A DNA stretch of 30,942 nt from Planctomycetota bacterium (lineage in GTDB: Bacteria; Planctomycetota; Phycisphaerae; Sedimentisphaerales; UBA12454). Shown here piece by piece: positions 6,737-13,843 of the stretch. The position numbers and the translations under genes are program-made. Location: assembly GCA_018828825.1 (NCBI GenBank), contig JAHJUV010000079.1, forward strand, positions 1 to 30,942, given 5' to 3'. Under the pieces are notes generated by a model. The model saw only the letters and a list, made by a program, of their open reading frames with translations, did no database searches and was not told the origin of the DNA. Position 1 is the stretch's first letter, and the number at the start of each line of letters is the position of its first letter.

Positions 6737-7591
6737 TTAAAACATAAACCTGGTTCCAACAATTAATCTTGTTCCCTGTTTGAGTTGAGAACCCTCCTGA
6801 TCCTGCCATACAGGAAACTGCAGTAGAACTTCCAGAATAAATGACGATTTTGTGAACTTAAGTCCAGGCGAAACAAAGAAAAGAGATTCTCCAGTATTGG
6901 ACACATTGTGCCCGCTCAATCTATCTGGCAAAATATGCTTGTAGTTAAATTCCAACACAGGTGTCAACGACATATCTGCCTTTTCACCAATGCTGAACTG
7001 ATGAGCCAATGCCAAATCTACAGAAAGCTCATTACCGGGATTTAGACCATTTTTCCCTCTATCTGCAAAACCATTCCATTTATATGCCACGCTAAAATCC
7101 GATGCCCAGGGGCCGCTTCGCCATGATGTAAACAGCCCAGGTTCTAAATCCCATGTCTCTGAACCGAAATCATCATCTCCTGTTGGAAACTCCAGCCCAA
7201 GGGTCGAAGCGATACCGAAAGTATATTCACGTGTGTTACGTCGATACAGTTTATACTTACCAAGAACAAACAAGTCGTCAAATCCAGTTTCTCTGCTTAC
7301 AGATCCACCCATGGACATTTTTCTGTGCTTCACAGGTTGCCTGATCATTAATGTTAGGTCAGGCCGAAATCCATACGCCACAACAACCGGAAACGCGTAG
7401 GTATCCATTTTTTGATTCATTGGTGTAGGGTCGTCTTTACGCTGCATATAACGAAATTGTGTTCGGATGATCCAGCGGTCTTCGGGCGGTGTAAGCCCCG
7501 CATCAACGCTAATACCAGCCGCACTTGCATTTTCCGAAATCAGTGCATTTATTGTCGCACAGACCAAAACCATTAGTAATAATCTTTTCAT
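6737..7591 (-). CDS. Outer-membrane beta-barrel protein (transporter/MetA-degradation-like)
   Basis: I place the start at the internal ATG 7591, which gives a clear signal peptide (MKRLLLMVLVCATINALI, cleavage after ASA). The longer reading from 7663 would overlap the upstream gene and put 24 polar residues ahead of the signal. The mature protein, about 260 residues, alternates short amphipathic strands with Gly/Asp/Asn turns and ends in Phe (GTRLIVGTRFMF), the classic C-terminal signature of outer-membrane barrels. It resembles the family of 10-14-stranded barrels annotated as putative transporter or phenol MetA pathway (PF13557), often found beside metal or aromatic-compound genes. It lies 22 bp after the HMA lipoprotein gene and 16 bp before the MFS gene, so the products may form a periplasm-to-exterior route. 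Confidence 0.75.
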   Translation of the reverse strand: MKRLLLMVLVCATINALISENASAAGISVDAGLTPPEDRWIIRTQFRYMQRKDDPTPMNQKMDTYAFPVVVAYGFRPDLTLMIRQPVKHRKMSMGGSVSRETGFDDLFVLGKYKLYRRNTREYTFGIASTLGLEFPTGDDDFGSETWDLEPGLFTSWRSGPWASDFSVAYKWNGFADRGKNGLNPGNELSVDLALAHQFSIGEKADMSLTPVLEFNYKHILPDRLSGHNVSNTGESLFFVSPGLKFTKSSFILEVLLQFPVWQDQEGSQLKQGTRLIVGTRFMF

Positions 7592-7613
7592 TTTTGGAGT
7601 TCTTCCTGACAAA

Positions 7614-7940
7614 CTATTTAATTCGATTACCGGGGGTAAAATTTGCTCGTCTGATTGCGTCATAAATATCTTCGTCGTTCAATTCAACTTCGGGGCGTAC
7701 CGTAACTACCAGTTGCTTTTGCAACCAATTGGCCTCTGACTCTTGAACAGCTGGGATCTTTTTAACAAGTTTTTCCAGGCCTCCATGACAGCCGGGACAG
7801 TCCATACCGAACACCTCGTACACTCGAGTTTCAGATTCTTCCATAGATTTTGTTGCCAGTTCCTGATTTGCGGCAGTACAGCCAATTCCACAAACCAACA
7901 AAACGGGAAGAATCAAAAGTAAAAACGTATATCGTATCAT
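7614..7940 (-). CDS. Periplasmic heavy-metal-associated (HMA/MerP-like) lipoprotein
   Basis: A 108-residue protein. Residues 1-20 are a hydrophobic export signal ending in GIGC, so C21 is a plausible lipidation site, although the -3 Gly is not ideal for a lipobox. After a short linker comes an HMA domain (about 38-105) with the metal site GMDCPGC (C48, C51), the pattern used by MerP, Atx1 and CopZ-type chaperones to bind Hg, Cu or related soft metals, and the expected beta-alpha-beta layout (VYEVFGM, helix LEKLVKKI, LVVTVRP, helix IYDAIRRANF). It is anchored outside the cytoplasm and is translated just upstream of the beta-barrel gene. No cognate P-type ATPase or RND pump is in the window, so its partner is probably the barrel or the MFS protein. 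Confidence 0.82.
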   Translation of the reverse strand: MIRYTFLLLILPVLLVCGIGCTAANQELATKSMEESETRVYEVFGMDCPGCHGGLEKLVKKIPAVQESEANWLQKQLVVTVRPEVELNDEDIYDAIRRANFTPGNRIK

Positions 7941-8090
7941 CTAACAATCTCCTTAAACGCGTTAAGAATAATAAAAATTTTGTAAACATTGTATAATTCC
8001 CCAAATAACGGACTCCCAGCTTTCTAATCTCATCTAAAGAACCACCGCTTTGAATATGATAGAAAGAGAAAGGGAGAGACTATTTTGAGA

Positions 8091-8531
8091 TTATATCAAG
8101 AGGATAATTGTACCAAGAGAATCAAGGGAATGATTGATTGTAGCAAACAACTCTGGTCTTATCTGATATCCAGAGAAATCGCAACTGGAGATAGCTGCAG
8201 GAATAATTGTGGCGGAGACCTGGAGTGTAGGATTTACCGGATTAGGTTTCTTGGAAACACCCGCCAACTGAACGGGAATAGGAATGTCCACGCATGGACC
8301 GCAATTGTCCTTGCCCGATGAGAAGGTCCCTTTGAGAGAGATTGTTGAAACCTCTCGGGTAACGCTGGAATAAAAATTATTACAGCAGTCACTACTCATT
8401 AGGGTTTTTACGGCAAGATAACCATCTTCGCCAATGCACAAGACCATACCTTGTGAACTGCTAAGCATAAGCACAATGCCAGCCAAGACTATGAAGCAAT
8501 GATTATAGATTTTTCTACATGTCAATTTCAT
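8091..8531 (-). CDS. Exported Cys-rich protein of unknown function, metal cluster
   Basis: The 146-residue protein begins with a hydrophobic signal (about 10-28). The mature part holds six Cys at 32, 49, 50, 77, 80 and 117, in LCIGEDGYLA, SSDCCNNF, DNCGPCVDIPIP and SSCDF. The CxxC and CC pairs suggest metal binding or disulfides. I recall similar uncharacterised proteins (LCIG-DGH, CGPCVDIP, C-terminal LLI) near heavy-metal efflux genes in deltaproteobacteria and related groups, but cannot verify it here. It is the first gene of the leftward cluster, 150 bp ahead of the HMA lipoprotein. The ATG at 8531 lacks a clear ribosome site. Function is unknown; periplasmic metal sensing or sequestration is an inference from cysteines and context. 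Confidence 0.7.
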   Translation of the reverse strand: MKLTCRKIYNHCFIVLAGIVLMLSSSQGMVLCIGEDGYLAVKTLMSSDCCNNFYSSVTREVSTISLKGTFSSGKDNCGPCVDIPIPVQLAGVSKKPNPVNPTLQVSATIIPAAISSCDFSGYQIRPELFATINHSLDSLGTIILLI

Positions 8532-8588
8532 TGTTAAAAAAAATCACTCATATAGGCTTTTCCAGCCCAGAAAACCAAGAGCCATTTT

Positions 8589-8617
8589 ATAATATCTCAA
8601 AATGAACACAGGTGCAA
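8589..8617 (-). promoter_or_regulatory. Possible promoter of the metal-related cluster
   Basis: On the minus strand TTGCAC (8617-8612), a 17-base spacer and TATTAT (8594-8589) lie about 60 bases before the Cys-rich gene. The -10 box matches five of six positions; the -35 box is poor, as expected if an activator is needed. No MerR-type spaced dyad is seen. Confidence 0.4.
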
Positions 8618-8700
8618 CGAAAAAGTTACGCTCAATGTCTATAAAAGTTCATATTAACTGACATTTCCCATATTAAAGGCTTGGCTACGCAACTCCATTC

Positions 8701-8750
8701 TCCGTAGTTGCTACTCTGCGAAGTACGCTACGAAGCACGAGACTACGAAG
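8701..8750. repeat. Clustered CTACGAAG-type repeats
   Basis: Within 50 bases CTGCGAAG, GCTACGAAG and ACTACGAAG recur as direct repeats, and TCCGTAGT at the left is nearly complementary to ACTACGAAGGA at the right. It could fold into a hairpin or be a degenerate short repeat. It lies between the metal-related cluster and the 21-bp array. Confidence 0.45.
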
Positions 8751-8952
8751 GATGAACAAGCCCTCCAATTCCACAATAATATCAAAATATTCCTCGAATT
8801 GCAATTATTTGAAGTCTCTTTTTGCAAATCTTGCCGGTTTTAGACGAAACGCCAAAATTTAGTGCAAAACACTATTCTCAATTATCAAAAACGCAAACAT
8901 CTCAACTTTTGTCCCATAATAACATACCAAGACCGTTAAAACAAGGAAAATA

Positions 8953-9162
8953 CGCTTCATTTGCGACATATCACGCTTAATATGTTACAACTGGCGTTTC
9001 ATTTATGGCAGATAACGCTTCATCTGTGGCAAATCACCGTTCATCTGCGACATATTAAGCCTTATTTATTACGGATAACGCTTGAACTACGATAGATTAA
9101 ACTTCATATATGGCAGAGCACACTTGGTTTGTCATAGCTAAAGCCTGCTTTTGCATAAAGTA
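8953..9162. repeat. Degenerate tandem array of ten 21-bp units
   Basis: Units start at 8953, 8974, 8995, 9016, 9037, 9058, 9079, 9100 and 9121, each exactly 21 bases without indels, with a weaker tenth at 9142. The consensus begins CGCTTCAT and has GRCANAT at unit positions 13-19. Units at 8953 and 9016 are the closest to it. The array is AT-rich and intergenic, just beyond the end of hflX. One frame reads as an LHLWQIT-like heptapeptide repeat, but it has a stop at 9090-9092, a stop at 8937 upstream and no plausible start, so I read it as DNA structure, not protein. Iteron, protein-binding array and decayed minisatellite are all possible. Confidence 0.75.
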
Positions 9163-9217
9163 AACCCCGTTAGAGAATCCGCAATCTAACAATACACAAA
9201 AAAAACGATACCAATAA

Positions 9218-10537
9218 TTATTCTTTGATTTCTTCGATTTGGACAGATTTAAACCTTTGCAGTTCCGCGAGCTGATTTTTGCCCAGCCTTACCTCCATAA
9301 TAACGCTGCTGTCGGTATAGTCCTGCTTTAAAACTTCTGTATTTGCCTTGAGATAGCTTTGGATTTTCCCATTGCCGGCGTTTGCCGTTATTCTCAAAAG
9401 CATCATCCCGCCTGTATAAATCTGCAATACTCTTTCTGTCAGCAAATTAAGATTCATACCCGTCTTTGCGGAAACGCATATCGCTTCAGGATAAATCGTC
9501 TGCATAAATTCAAACTGCTCCTGACTTCTGACGACATCGGCCTTGTTGAGCAAAAGAAGAGTTTGTTTATCGCCGCACTTTATTTCATCAAGCACTTTCT
9601 TTGCGTTCTCGGCCTGGTTTTGTGCGTCCGGACTCGACACATCGACAACGTGCAGCAGCAAATCAGCGGTAATCGCCTCTTCGAGCGTCGCCTTGAACGA
9701 TGCAACAAGCTGGTGCGGCAGGTTTCTTACAAATCCGACCGTATCGCTGATTAACGCTTTTTTGCCTCCCTCGAACGTCCACTGTCTCGTCCGTGTATCC
9801 AGCGTCGCAAAAAGCCTGTCCTCGACATAAACTCCCGCATCGGTAAGGGTATTCATCAAAGTGCTTTTCCCCGCGTTGGTATATCCTACAAGACAGATTT
9901 TAAACTGCCCCCTTCTGGCCTCGATTTCTCTTACTATACGTTTGTCGATACCTGCAATTTCTCTTTTGAGTTTGGTAACTTTTTTGCTTACGAGCCTGCG
10001 GTCTATTTCAAGCTGTTTTTCGCCTGTGCCGCGTGTACCGATTCCGCCGACAGCTCCAGCCATCGGCCCGCCTGCTGCGCCGGTTACTGTATCCAAATGC
10101 GACCACATTCGTGTAAGTCGCGGGTATGTATATTCGAGCTGTGCAAGGTCAACCTGCAGTTTCGCCTGTTTCGTCCGTGCCCTGCCGGCGAAGATATCGA
10201 GTATCAGCTCGCTGCGGTCAACAACTTTAGCCTCTATAACTTCTTCAAGCTCTCTTATTTGTGCCGGCGAAAGGTCATTATCGAATATAACAACATCGGC
10301 TTTGTTTCTCTTTACTCGCTGCTTTATCATTTCCGCTTTACCGCGGCCTATATATGTGGATGGATGGATGCGTGCTATTTTCTGCTGAACCTTATCGACT
10401 ACTATCGCCCCTGCACTTTCAGCCAGGGCTGTCAATTCCGCCAGTTCGTCATCGCGGTCCGCTTCCTGCTTTAAAATCGCTCCGATGAGTATTGCCTTTT
10501 CCCGCCTGACGGCTATATTTTCACGAAATTTTTCCAA
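9218..10537 (-). CDS. hflX: GTPase HflX
   Basis: The 439-residue protein is a standard HflX, a GTPase that binds the 50S subunit and splits or rescues stalled ribosomes, notably under stress. The N-terminal HflX domain (about 15-200) shows HPSTYIGRGK, VIFDNDLSPAQ, DRSELILDIFAGRA and the Gly-rich linker GAAGGPMAGAVGGIGTRG (153-170) followed by GEKQLEIDRR. The G domain carries G1 GYTNAGKST (218-226), G3 DTVGF (265-269) with the catalytic-loop RNLPHQLVASF, and G4 NKAD (331-334). A short C-terminal extension follows. Translation seems to begin at TTG 10537, with AAGGAG about 13 bases upstream, longer than usual. It is divergent from the zinc-ribbon gene. Confidence 0.95.
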   Translation of the reverse strand: MEKFRENIAVRREKAILIGAILKQEADRDDELAELTALAESAGAIVVDKVQQKIARIHPSTYIGRGKAEMIKQRVKRNKADVVIFDNDLSPAQIRELEEVIEAKVVDRSELILDIFAGRARTKQAKLQVDLAQLEYTYPRLTRMWSHLDTVTGAAGGPMAGAVGGIGTRGTGEKQLEIDRRLVSKKVTKLKREIAGIDKRIVREIEARRGQFKICLVGYTNAGKSTLMNTLTDAGVYVEDRLFATLDTRTRQWTFEGGKKALISDTVGFVRNLPHQLVASFKATLEEAITADLLLHVVDVSSPDAQNQAENAKKVLDEIKCGDKQTLLLLNKADVVRSQEQFEFMQTIYPEAICVSAKTGMNLNLLTERVLQIYTGGMMLLRITANAGNGKIQSYLKANTEVLKQDYTDSSVIMEVRLGKNQLAELQRFKSVQIEEIKE

Positions 10538-10672
10538 TTTAAGTATAAGTCTCCTTAAAGCTGTTTATATGTATATTATAGTAATTACTGTCTTACGATT
10601 CAATTGCCATTTCTTTGGCTGATCTATCGTCTTTTATCCGCTTTTGACGGTCAAAAATTCCTTAAAAATCGC

Positions 10673-10700
10673 TTGCTAATGAAACGCCTTATGGTATACT
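10673..10700 (+). promoter_or_regulatory. Promoter of the zinc-ribbon mini-protein gene
   Basis: TTGCTA (10673-10678), a 16-base spacer and TATACT (10695-10700) give a start near 10707, leaving a leader of about 50 bases before GTG 10757. Confidence 0.55.
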
Positions 10701-10756
10701 CGCCGCTTCGTATTTATGTTTTAAACGTTTTTTTATGTCTATTTGGAGACAAACAA

Positions 10757-10921
10757 GTGAGAGATTTCAATCAAGGGGGCCCCAGAAGAAACTTCGGACC
10801 ACGCGAAATGCACAAGGCCACCTGTGCAGAATGCGGACAAGAATGTGAAGTTCCGTTTAAGCCGAAAGAAGACAGACCGGTTTACTGCAAAGCCTGCTAC
10901 ACAAAGAAGAGAAACGCTTAA
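10757..10921 (+). CDS. CxxC...CxxC zinc-ribbon mini-protein
   Basis: I start this gene at GTG 10757, which has GGAGA at 10745-10749 with a 7-base spacing. The upstream in-frame extension to 10604 crosses the promoter and is not protein-like. The product is 54 residues: a basic N-terminus (RDFNQGGPRRNFGPREMHK), then CAECGQECEVPFKP, then YCKACYTKKRN. The CxxC pairs about 18 residues apart match the small zinc-ribbon family annotated as CxxC-x17-CxxC (TIGR04272), common in Planctomycetes and candidate phyla. It should bind one zinc and, with its Arg/Lys content, may bind RNA or DNA. Function is unknown for the family as far as I know. It is divergent from hflX. Confidence 0.85.
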   Translation: MRDFNQGGPRRNFGPREMHKATCAECGQECEVPFKPKEDRPVYCKACYTKKRNA

Positions 10922-11057
10922 TCGCCTGCCTATAACGGATTGACAGAGCATCCTTACACGGCATCTCAGATATCCAGATTCCGACTGTTAGATACTCTAT
11001 AATCGCTTTAGATTTGATGTTTGGGATGTTTTCTTCACGAAACGATAAGTGACTAAT

Positions 11058-11243
11058 CTATTTTCTCCACGCCGCCTTACGAACCATTAGGGGCGGTATT
11101 TGGGCGGTCTTGCTGCTGTTTGGGTTTGATTCACCTATAATTCCCCTATTACTCGGATACCAGTGAAATTCAGGCTTGCCTGCCACAGAACCGAACAATC
11201 GGCCCAAAACTCCTCTTTTTCTCGTTGTGTTTTTGGTAAGCAT
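11058..11243 (-). CDS. Possible small ORF, 61 codons
   Basis: An ATG-started frame downstream of and co-oriented with the helical small ORF (80-bp gap). The product is basic (MLTKNTTRKRGVLGRLFGS, then WYPSNRGIIG) and matches no family I recognise. The ribosome site is weak (AGGGCG, long spacing). It could be a second small gene of the same unit or chance. The surrounding gap 10922-11323 shows nothing else. Confidence 0.25.
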   Translation of the reverse strand: MLTKNTTRKRGVLGRLFGSVAGKPEFHWYPSNRGIIGESNPNSSKTAQIPPLMVRKAAWRK

Positions 11244-11323
11244 AATATTTCGCCCTTTTCTCTGCCTTTTTATATCGGCCGGATTTTGGGGCTGCTTAAC
11301 AGACAGAAACTTTAAAAAAGAGC

Positions 11324-11515
11324 TTATTGATCGTCTTTTTCAACCTCTCTCTCAAGATTATGCGTTATAACCTGCTGCAAAGACACCAAAGTGATTAACT
11401 GTTTGATAAGCCCCATGATTTTCGCTTTTCTCTTTTCTTTGGCTCCGCCTCGATTTTGTGTCGTATTTTTTGCCTTGTTGCTGTTCGGATTGTCGCCATT
11501 TTTCTGTTCGCTCAT
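11324..11515 (-). CDS. Small helical basic protein, divergent from the S24 regulator
   Basis: A 63-residue ORF with ATG 11515 and a good ribosome site (GGAG, 9 bases upstream). The N-terminal half is polar and basic (SEQKNGDNPNSNKAKN, then GGAKEKRK). Residues 32-58 form a likely amphipathic helix (KIMGLIKQLITLVSLQQVI). I recognise no family. It is divergent from the HTH/S24 gene, and their starts lie 124 bp apart across three dyads, so it is probably controlled by that regulator. Membrane-active peptide, antitoxin-like partner or phage-derived remnant are possible; the sequence does not decide. Confidence 0.5.
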   Translation of the reverse strand: MSEQKNGDNPNSNKAKNTTQNRGGAKEKRKAKIMGLIKQLITLVSLQQVITHNLEREVEKDDQ

Positions 11516-11555
11516 TTTTTGTCACTCCATTGACTAATCTGAATATTCTGTTACT

Positions 11556-11636
11556 ATTTCAAAACTTATGAAATTTTATGACATAATATTCGCATTTGCG
11601 AAATAGTCAAGCCCGAAATTTCATAATTGTGAAATT
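11556..11636. promoter_or_regulatory. Three operator-like dyads between divergent genes
   Basis: O1: ATTTCA-N7-TGAAAT at 11556-11574. O2: TTCGCA-TT-TGCGAA at 11589-11602. O3: AATTTCA-N6-TGAAATT at 11617-11636, ending three bases before the regulator's ATG. O1 and O3 share TTTCA/TGAAA half-sites and are each followed by TTTATG. O2 is tighter and differs. The setting is typical of an autoregulated CI/LexA-like switch. Confidence 0.6.
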
Positions 11637-11638
11637 TT

Positions 11639-12604
11639 ATGATAGACCACAGTGAAAAAAGTGTGATAGAGCGGATAGTTTCCCTTCGCAAAGGCTTTTC
11701 AGGCGAGCGAGGCAGGAAGAAATTCGCCGCCCTGCTTGGCATAAGTCCTTCTACATACAGCTATTATGAAAAAGACAGGGTTCCGCCTATTCCCATTCTG
11801 CTCAAGATATGCGAATTATGTAATGTCAATATCGGTTGGCTTTTGACCGGAGAAAGTGACGAGAAATCCGGGAAAAATGACCAAATTTCCTTAAAAATTC
11901 GTAAAATTATCGAAAAACAGCCGGCTTCCTTACAGGCAATATTAGCGTTTTTGGACCTTCTCGAACAGGAAGCTGCCTTCCAGTCAAGCCGGGGCCAGTC
12001 TCAGGCCTTACAGCAGGACTCTACGGGCTGGATTCCGGTTTTGGGCAGGACTGCCGCCGGGGTTCCCGGCCTTTGGGGCGAGGCTATCGGTACCGATTCG
12101 ACGGTTCTGGAGACACATCTTGAAGAGCTGGTTCAAAGGCATATTAACGCTTCGATTGTCAATTCAATCGCCACTGATATTTCAATCGATTCGCAGGCCA
12201 GACCCATAATACAGGCTTTAAACAATGTCCAGGCAAATCTTGTTCAGACTGCCGGAGGAGACGACCAAATAGTCCAGTTTGTAGATTGTCCGCAGATACG
12301 GGAACTATTGCCCGACTGCTTTGCACTTCAAATTGACGGCGACAGTATGGCTCCGAGAATTAACGACGGCGATATAGTCATAGTCAGCCCTTCGATACCG
12401 GCAAGTCCTGCCCTGCCCGCTGTTGTAAGGATAGCCAATGCTATAGGCGTAACCTGTAAACTTATGAGAATAGAAAACGAAACGGTTCATCTTGTTCCGA
12501 TAAATGAAAAATACGATACAAAAATTGTGAAAAGAAAAGACCTTTTATGGACCCTTGCCGTATTATGTCATATTCGACTGAAAAACGTAGACTCTATTCG
12601 CTGA
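11639..12604 (+). CDS. HTH (XRE) plus S24 peptidase regulator, LexA/CI-like
   Basis: The 321-residue protein has an N-terminal Cro/CI-type helix-turn-helix (about 8-70: GRKKFAALLGISPSTYSYYEKD, in which FAALLGISPSTYSYYE is the HTH core), a helical linker, and a C-terminal S24 peptidase domain. The likely autocleavage site is A140-G141 in TAAGVPG. The catalytic Ser is S236 (GDSMAPRI) and the Lys is K274 (VTCKLM). Between cleavage site and Ser lie 96 residues, clearly more than the roughly 35 of LexA. It should repress its targets until RecA-type stress triggers self-cleavage. The start at ATG 11639 has no ribosome site and sits inside the third dyad, which suggests autoregulation. Homology to phage repressors is likely, but no phage genes are nearby. 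Confidence 0.87.
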   Translation: MIDHSEKSVIERIVSLRKGFSGERGRKKFAALLGISPSTYSYYEKDRVPPIPILLKICELCNVNIGWLLTGESDEKSGKNDQISLKIRKIIEKQPASLQAILAFLDLLEQEAAFQSSRGQSQALQQDSTGWIPVLGRTAAGVPGLWGEAIGTDSTVLETHLEELVQRHINASIVNSIATDISIDSQARPIIQALNNVQANLVQTAGGDDQIVQFVDCPQIRELLPDCFALQIDGDSMAPRINDGDIVIVSPSIPASPALPAVVRIANAIGVTCKLMRIENETVHLVPINEKYDTKIVKRKDLLWTLAVLCHIRLKNVDSIR

Positions 12605-12710
12605 TTTGCCGATATTATAAGTATATGAAATGAATAAAGTTACAATTTGGACATTATAAATAGCGTTGTAAATAGACCGATTTATCATAATTATTTTTTG
12701 GAGCACTTAT

Positions 12711-13841
12711 ATGTTATTAAATTTCATTCGAGGTATCTTTATCATCGTTATTTTCGCTGCCCTTTTCGTCAGTATTACGTCGGAACTGGCAAATCCGACG
12801 GATGCTGAAAAGCTCACGCAAAAGGAGATATGGGTAGTATTCATCGGCGGGCTTTCACTTGCAGTAGCAGTATTATTTATTGACTGGCTGCTGCCAAAAA
12901 AATCTCTAAGCGCACTGGCGGGAATATTTTTCGGACTTATAGTAGGAATATTCTTCAGCTGGGCACTGTCGCTGGTTCTGGATATGGTCAATGATGTATT
13001 CAAAATGGGCCTTGTCGGGAACAATCTGAAACTTGTAAAATGGGTTATGGGTATTTGTATCTGCTACTTCGTAATCAGCTTTGTTATGCGAACCAAGGAT
13101 GATGTGCGCTTTATAATCCCTTACGTTGAATTTTCGCGACAGACAAAAGGGATAAGGCCGCTCGTACTTGATACATCTGTTATAATCGATGGACGAATAG
13201 CGGACATCTGCCAGACCAAGCTTTTCGATGCACCTCTGGTCGTACCAAGATTTGTTTTAAATGAACTGCAGCTTATCGCGGATTCGTCCGACAAACTGAA
13301 ACGCGTTCGCGGCAGAAGAGGTCTTGATATACTTCACAAATTGCAGGAGAACACTACCATAGAAGTAAAATTGGACGATACCCCCCCGCCGGGCATTGAT
13401 GAACGTGCGCCGGTGGACCAGAAACTCGTCGCTTTTACGAAAAACTGCAACGGCAAACTTATAACCAACGATTACAACCTAAGCAAAGTCGCCCAGGTAC
13501 GGCAGGTAGATGTAATAAATATAAATGACCTTACCAATGCGCTGAAAACGGTTGTGCTGCCGGGCGAAACAATGCAGGTTAGGATAATCAAGCCGGGCGA
13601 AGAGTCCCAGCAGGGAATCGGCTATCTGGACGACGGCACAATGGTGGTCGTCGAGGAAGGCAGGAACAAAATCGGCGAAAAAGTACTGCTGACTGTAACC
13701 AGTGCGTTGCAGACATCGGCAGGACGTATGATATTCGGCAAATACGAACGTGCTGTACGCGATAATAACACTGCGGCAGCCGACGATAGCGGCAAAGATG
13801 ACAGGCAAAACAACCACAGGCACAAGAAGCAGTACAGCTGA
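12711..13841 (+). CDS. PIN/TRAM-domain integral membrane protein (YacL-like)
   Basis: The 376-residue protein has four N-terminal membrane segments (about 5-25, 42-60, 66-90, 110-127), then a PIN nuclease domain (150-270) with the four acidic residues expected for metal binding: D154 (LDTSVIIDGRI), E185 (LNELQ), D236 (VDQKL) and D254 (TNDYN). A TRAM domain follows (about 284-345), which usually contacts RNA, then a polar tail. This is the architecture of Bacillus YacL and planctomycete relatives, of unsettled function; a membrane-tethered RNase is the natural reading. ATG 12711 has GGAG 7 bases upstream. The mscS-type gene begins two bases after its stop codon, so the two are translationally linked. 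Confidence 0.9.
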   Translation: MLLNFIRGIFIIVIFAALFVSITSELANPTDAEKLTQKEIWVVFIGGLSLAVAVLFIDWLLPKKSLSALAGIFFGLIVGIFFSWALSLVLDMVNDVFKMGLVGNNLKLVKWVMGICICYFVISFVMRTKDDVRFIIPYVEFSRQTKGIRPLVLDTSVIIDGRIADICQTKLFDAPLVVPRFVLNELQLIADSSDKLKRVRGRRGLDILHKLQENTTIEVKLDDTPPPGIDERAPVDQKLVAFTKNCNGKLITNDYNLSKVAQVRQVDVININDLTNALKTVVLPGETMQVRIIKPGEESQQGIGYLDDGTMVVVEEGRNKIGEKVLLTVTSALQTSAGRMIFGKYERAVRDNNTAAADDSGKDDRQNNHRHKKQYS

Positions 13842-13843
13842 TA

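Larger units (their letters stand above)
8532..9217. other. 686-bp non-coding region
   Basis: No ORF with a ribosome site is seen. It contains the possible promoter of the metal-related cluster, the CTACGAAG repeats and the 21-bp array. Between 8760 and 8950 the DNA is AT-rich and shows nothing I can name. Confidence 0.6.

Noticed and set aside
7592..7663. Longer N-terminus of the beta-barrel protein
   Set aside because: It overlaps the HMA gene and places polar residues before a clean signal peptide beginning at 7591.
8940..9092. Heptapeptide-repeat protein in the 21-bp array
   Set aside because: One frame gives LHLWQIT-like repeats, but it lacks a start and ribosome site and has stops on both sides.
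8953..9162. CRISPR array
   Set aside because: Units are contiguous 21-mers without unique spacers, degenerate, and no cas gene is in the window.
10604..10756. Longer N-terminus of the zinc-ribbon gene
   Set aside because: It crosses the promoter and reads as random hydrophobic sequence. The GTG at 10757 has a well-placed ribosome site.
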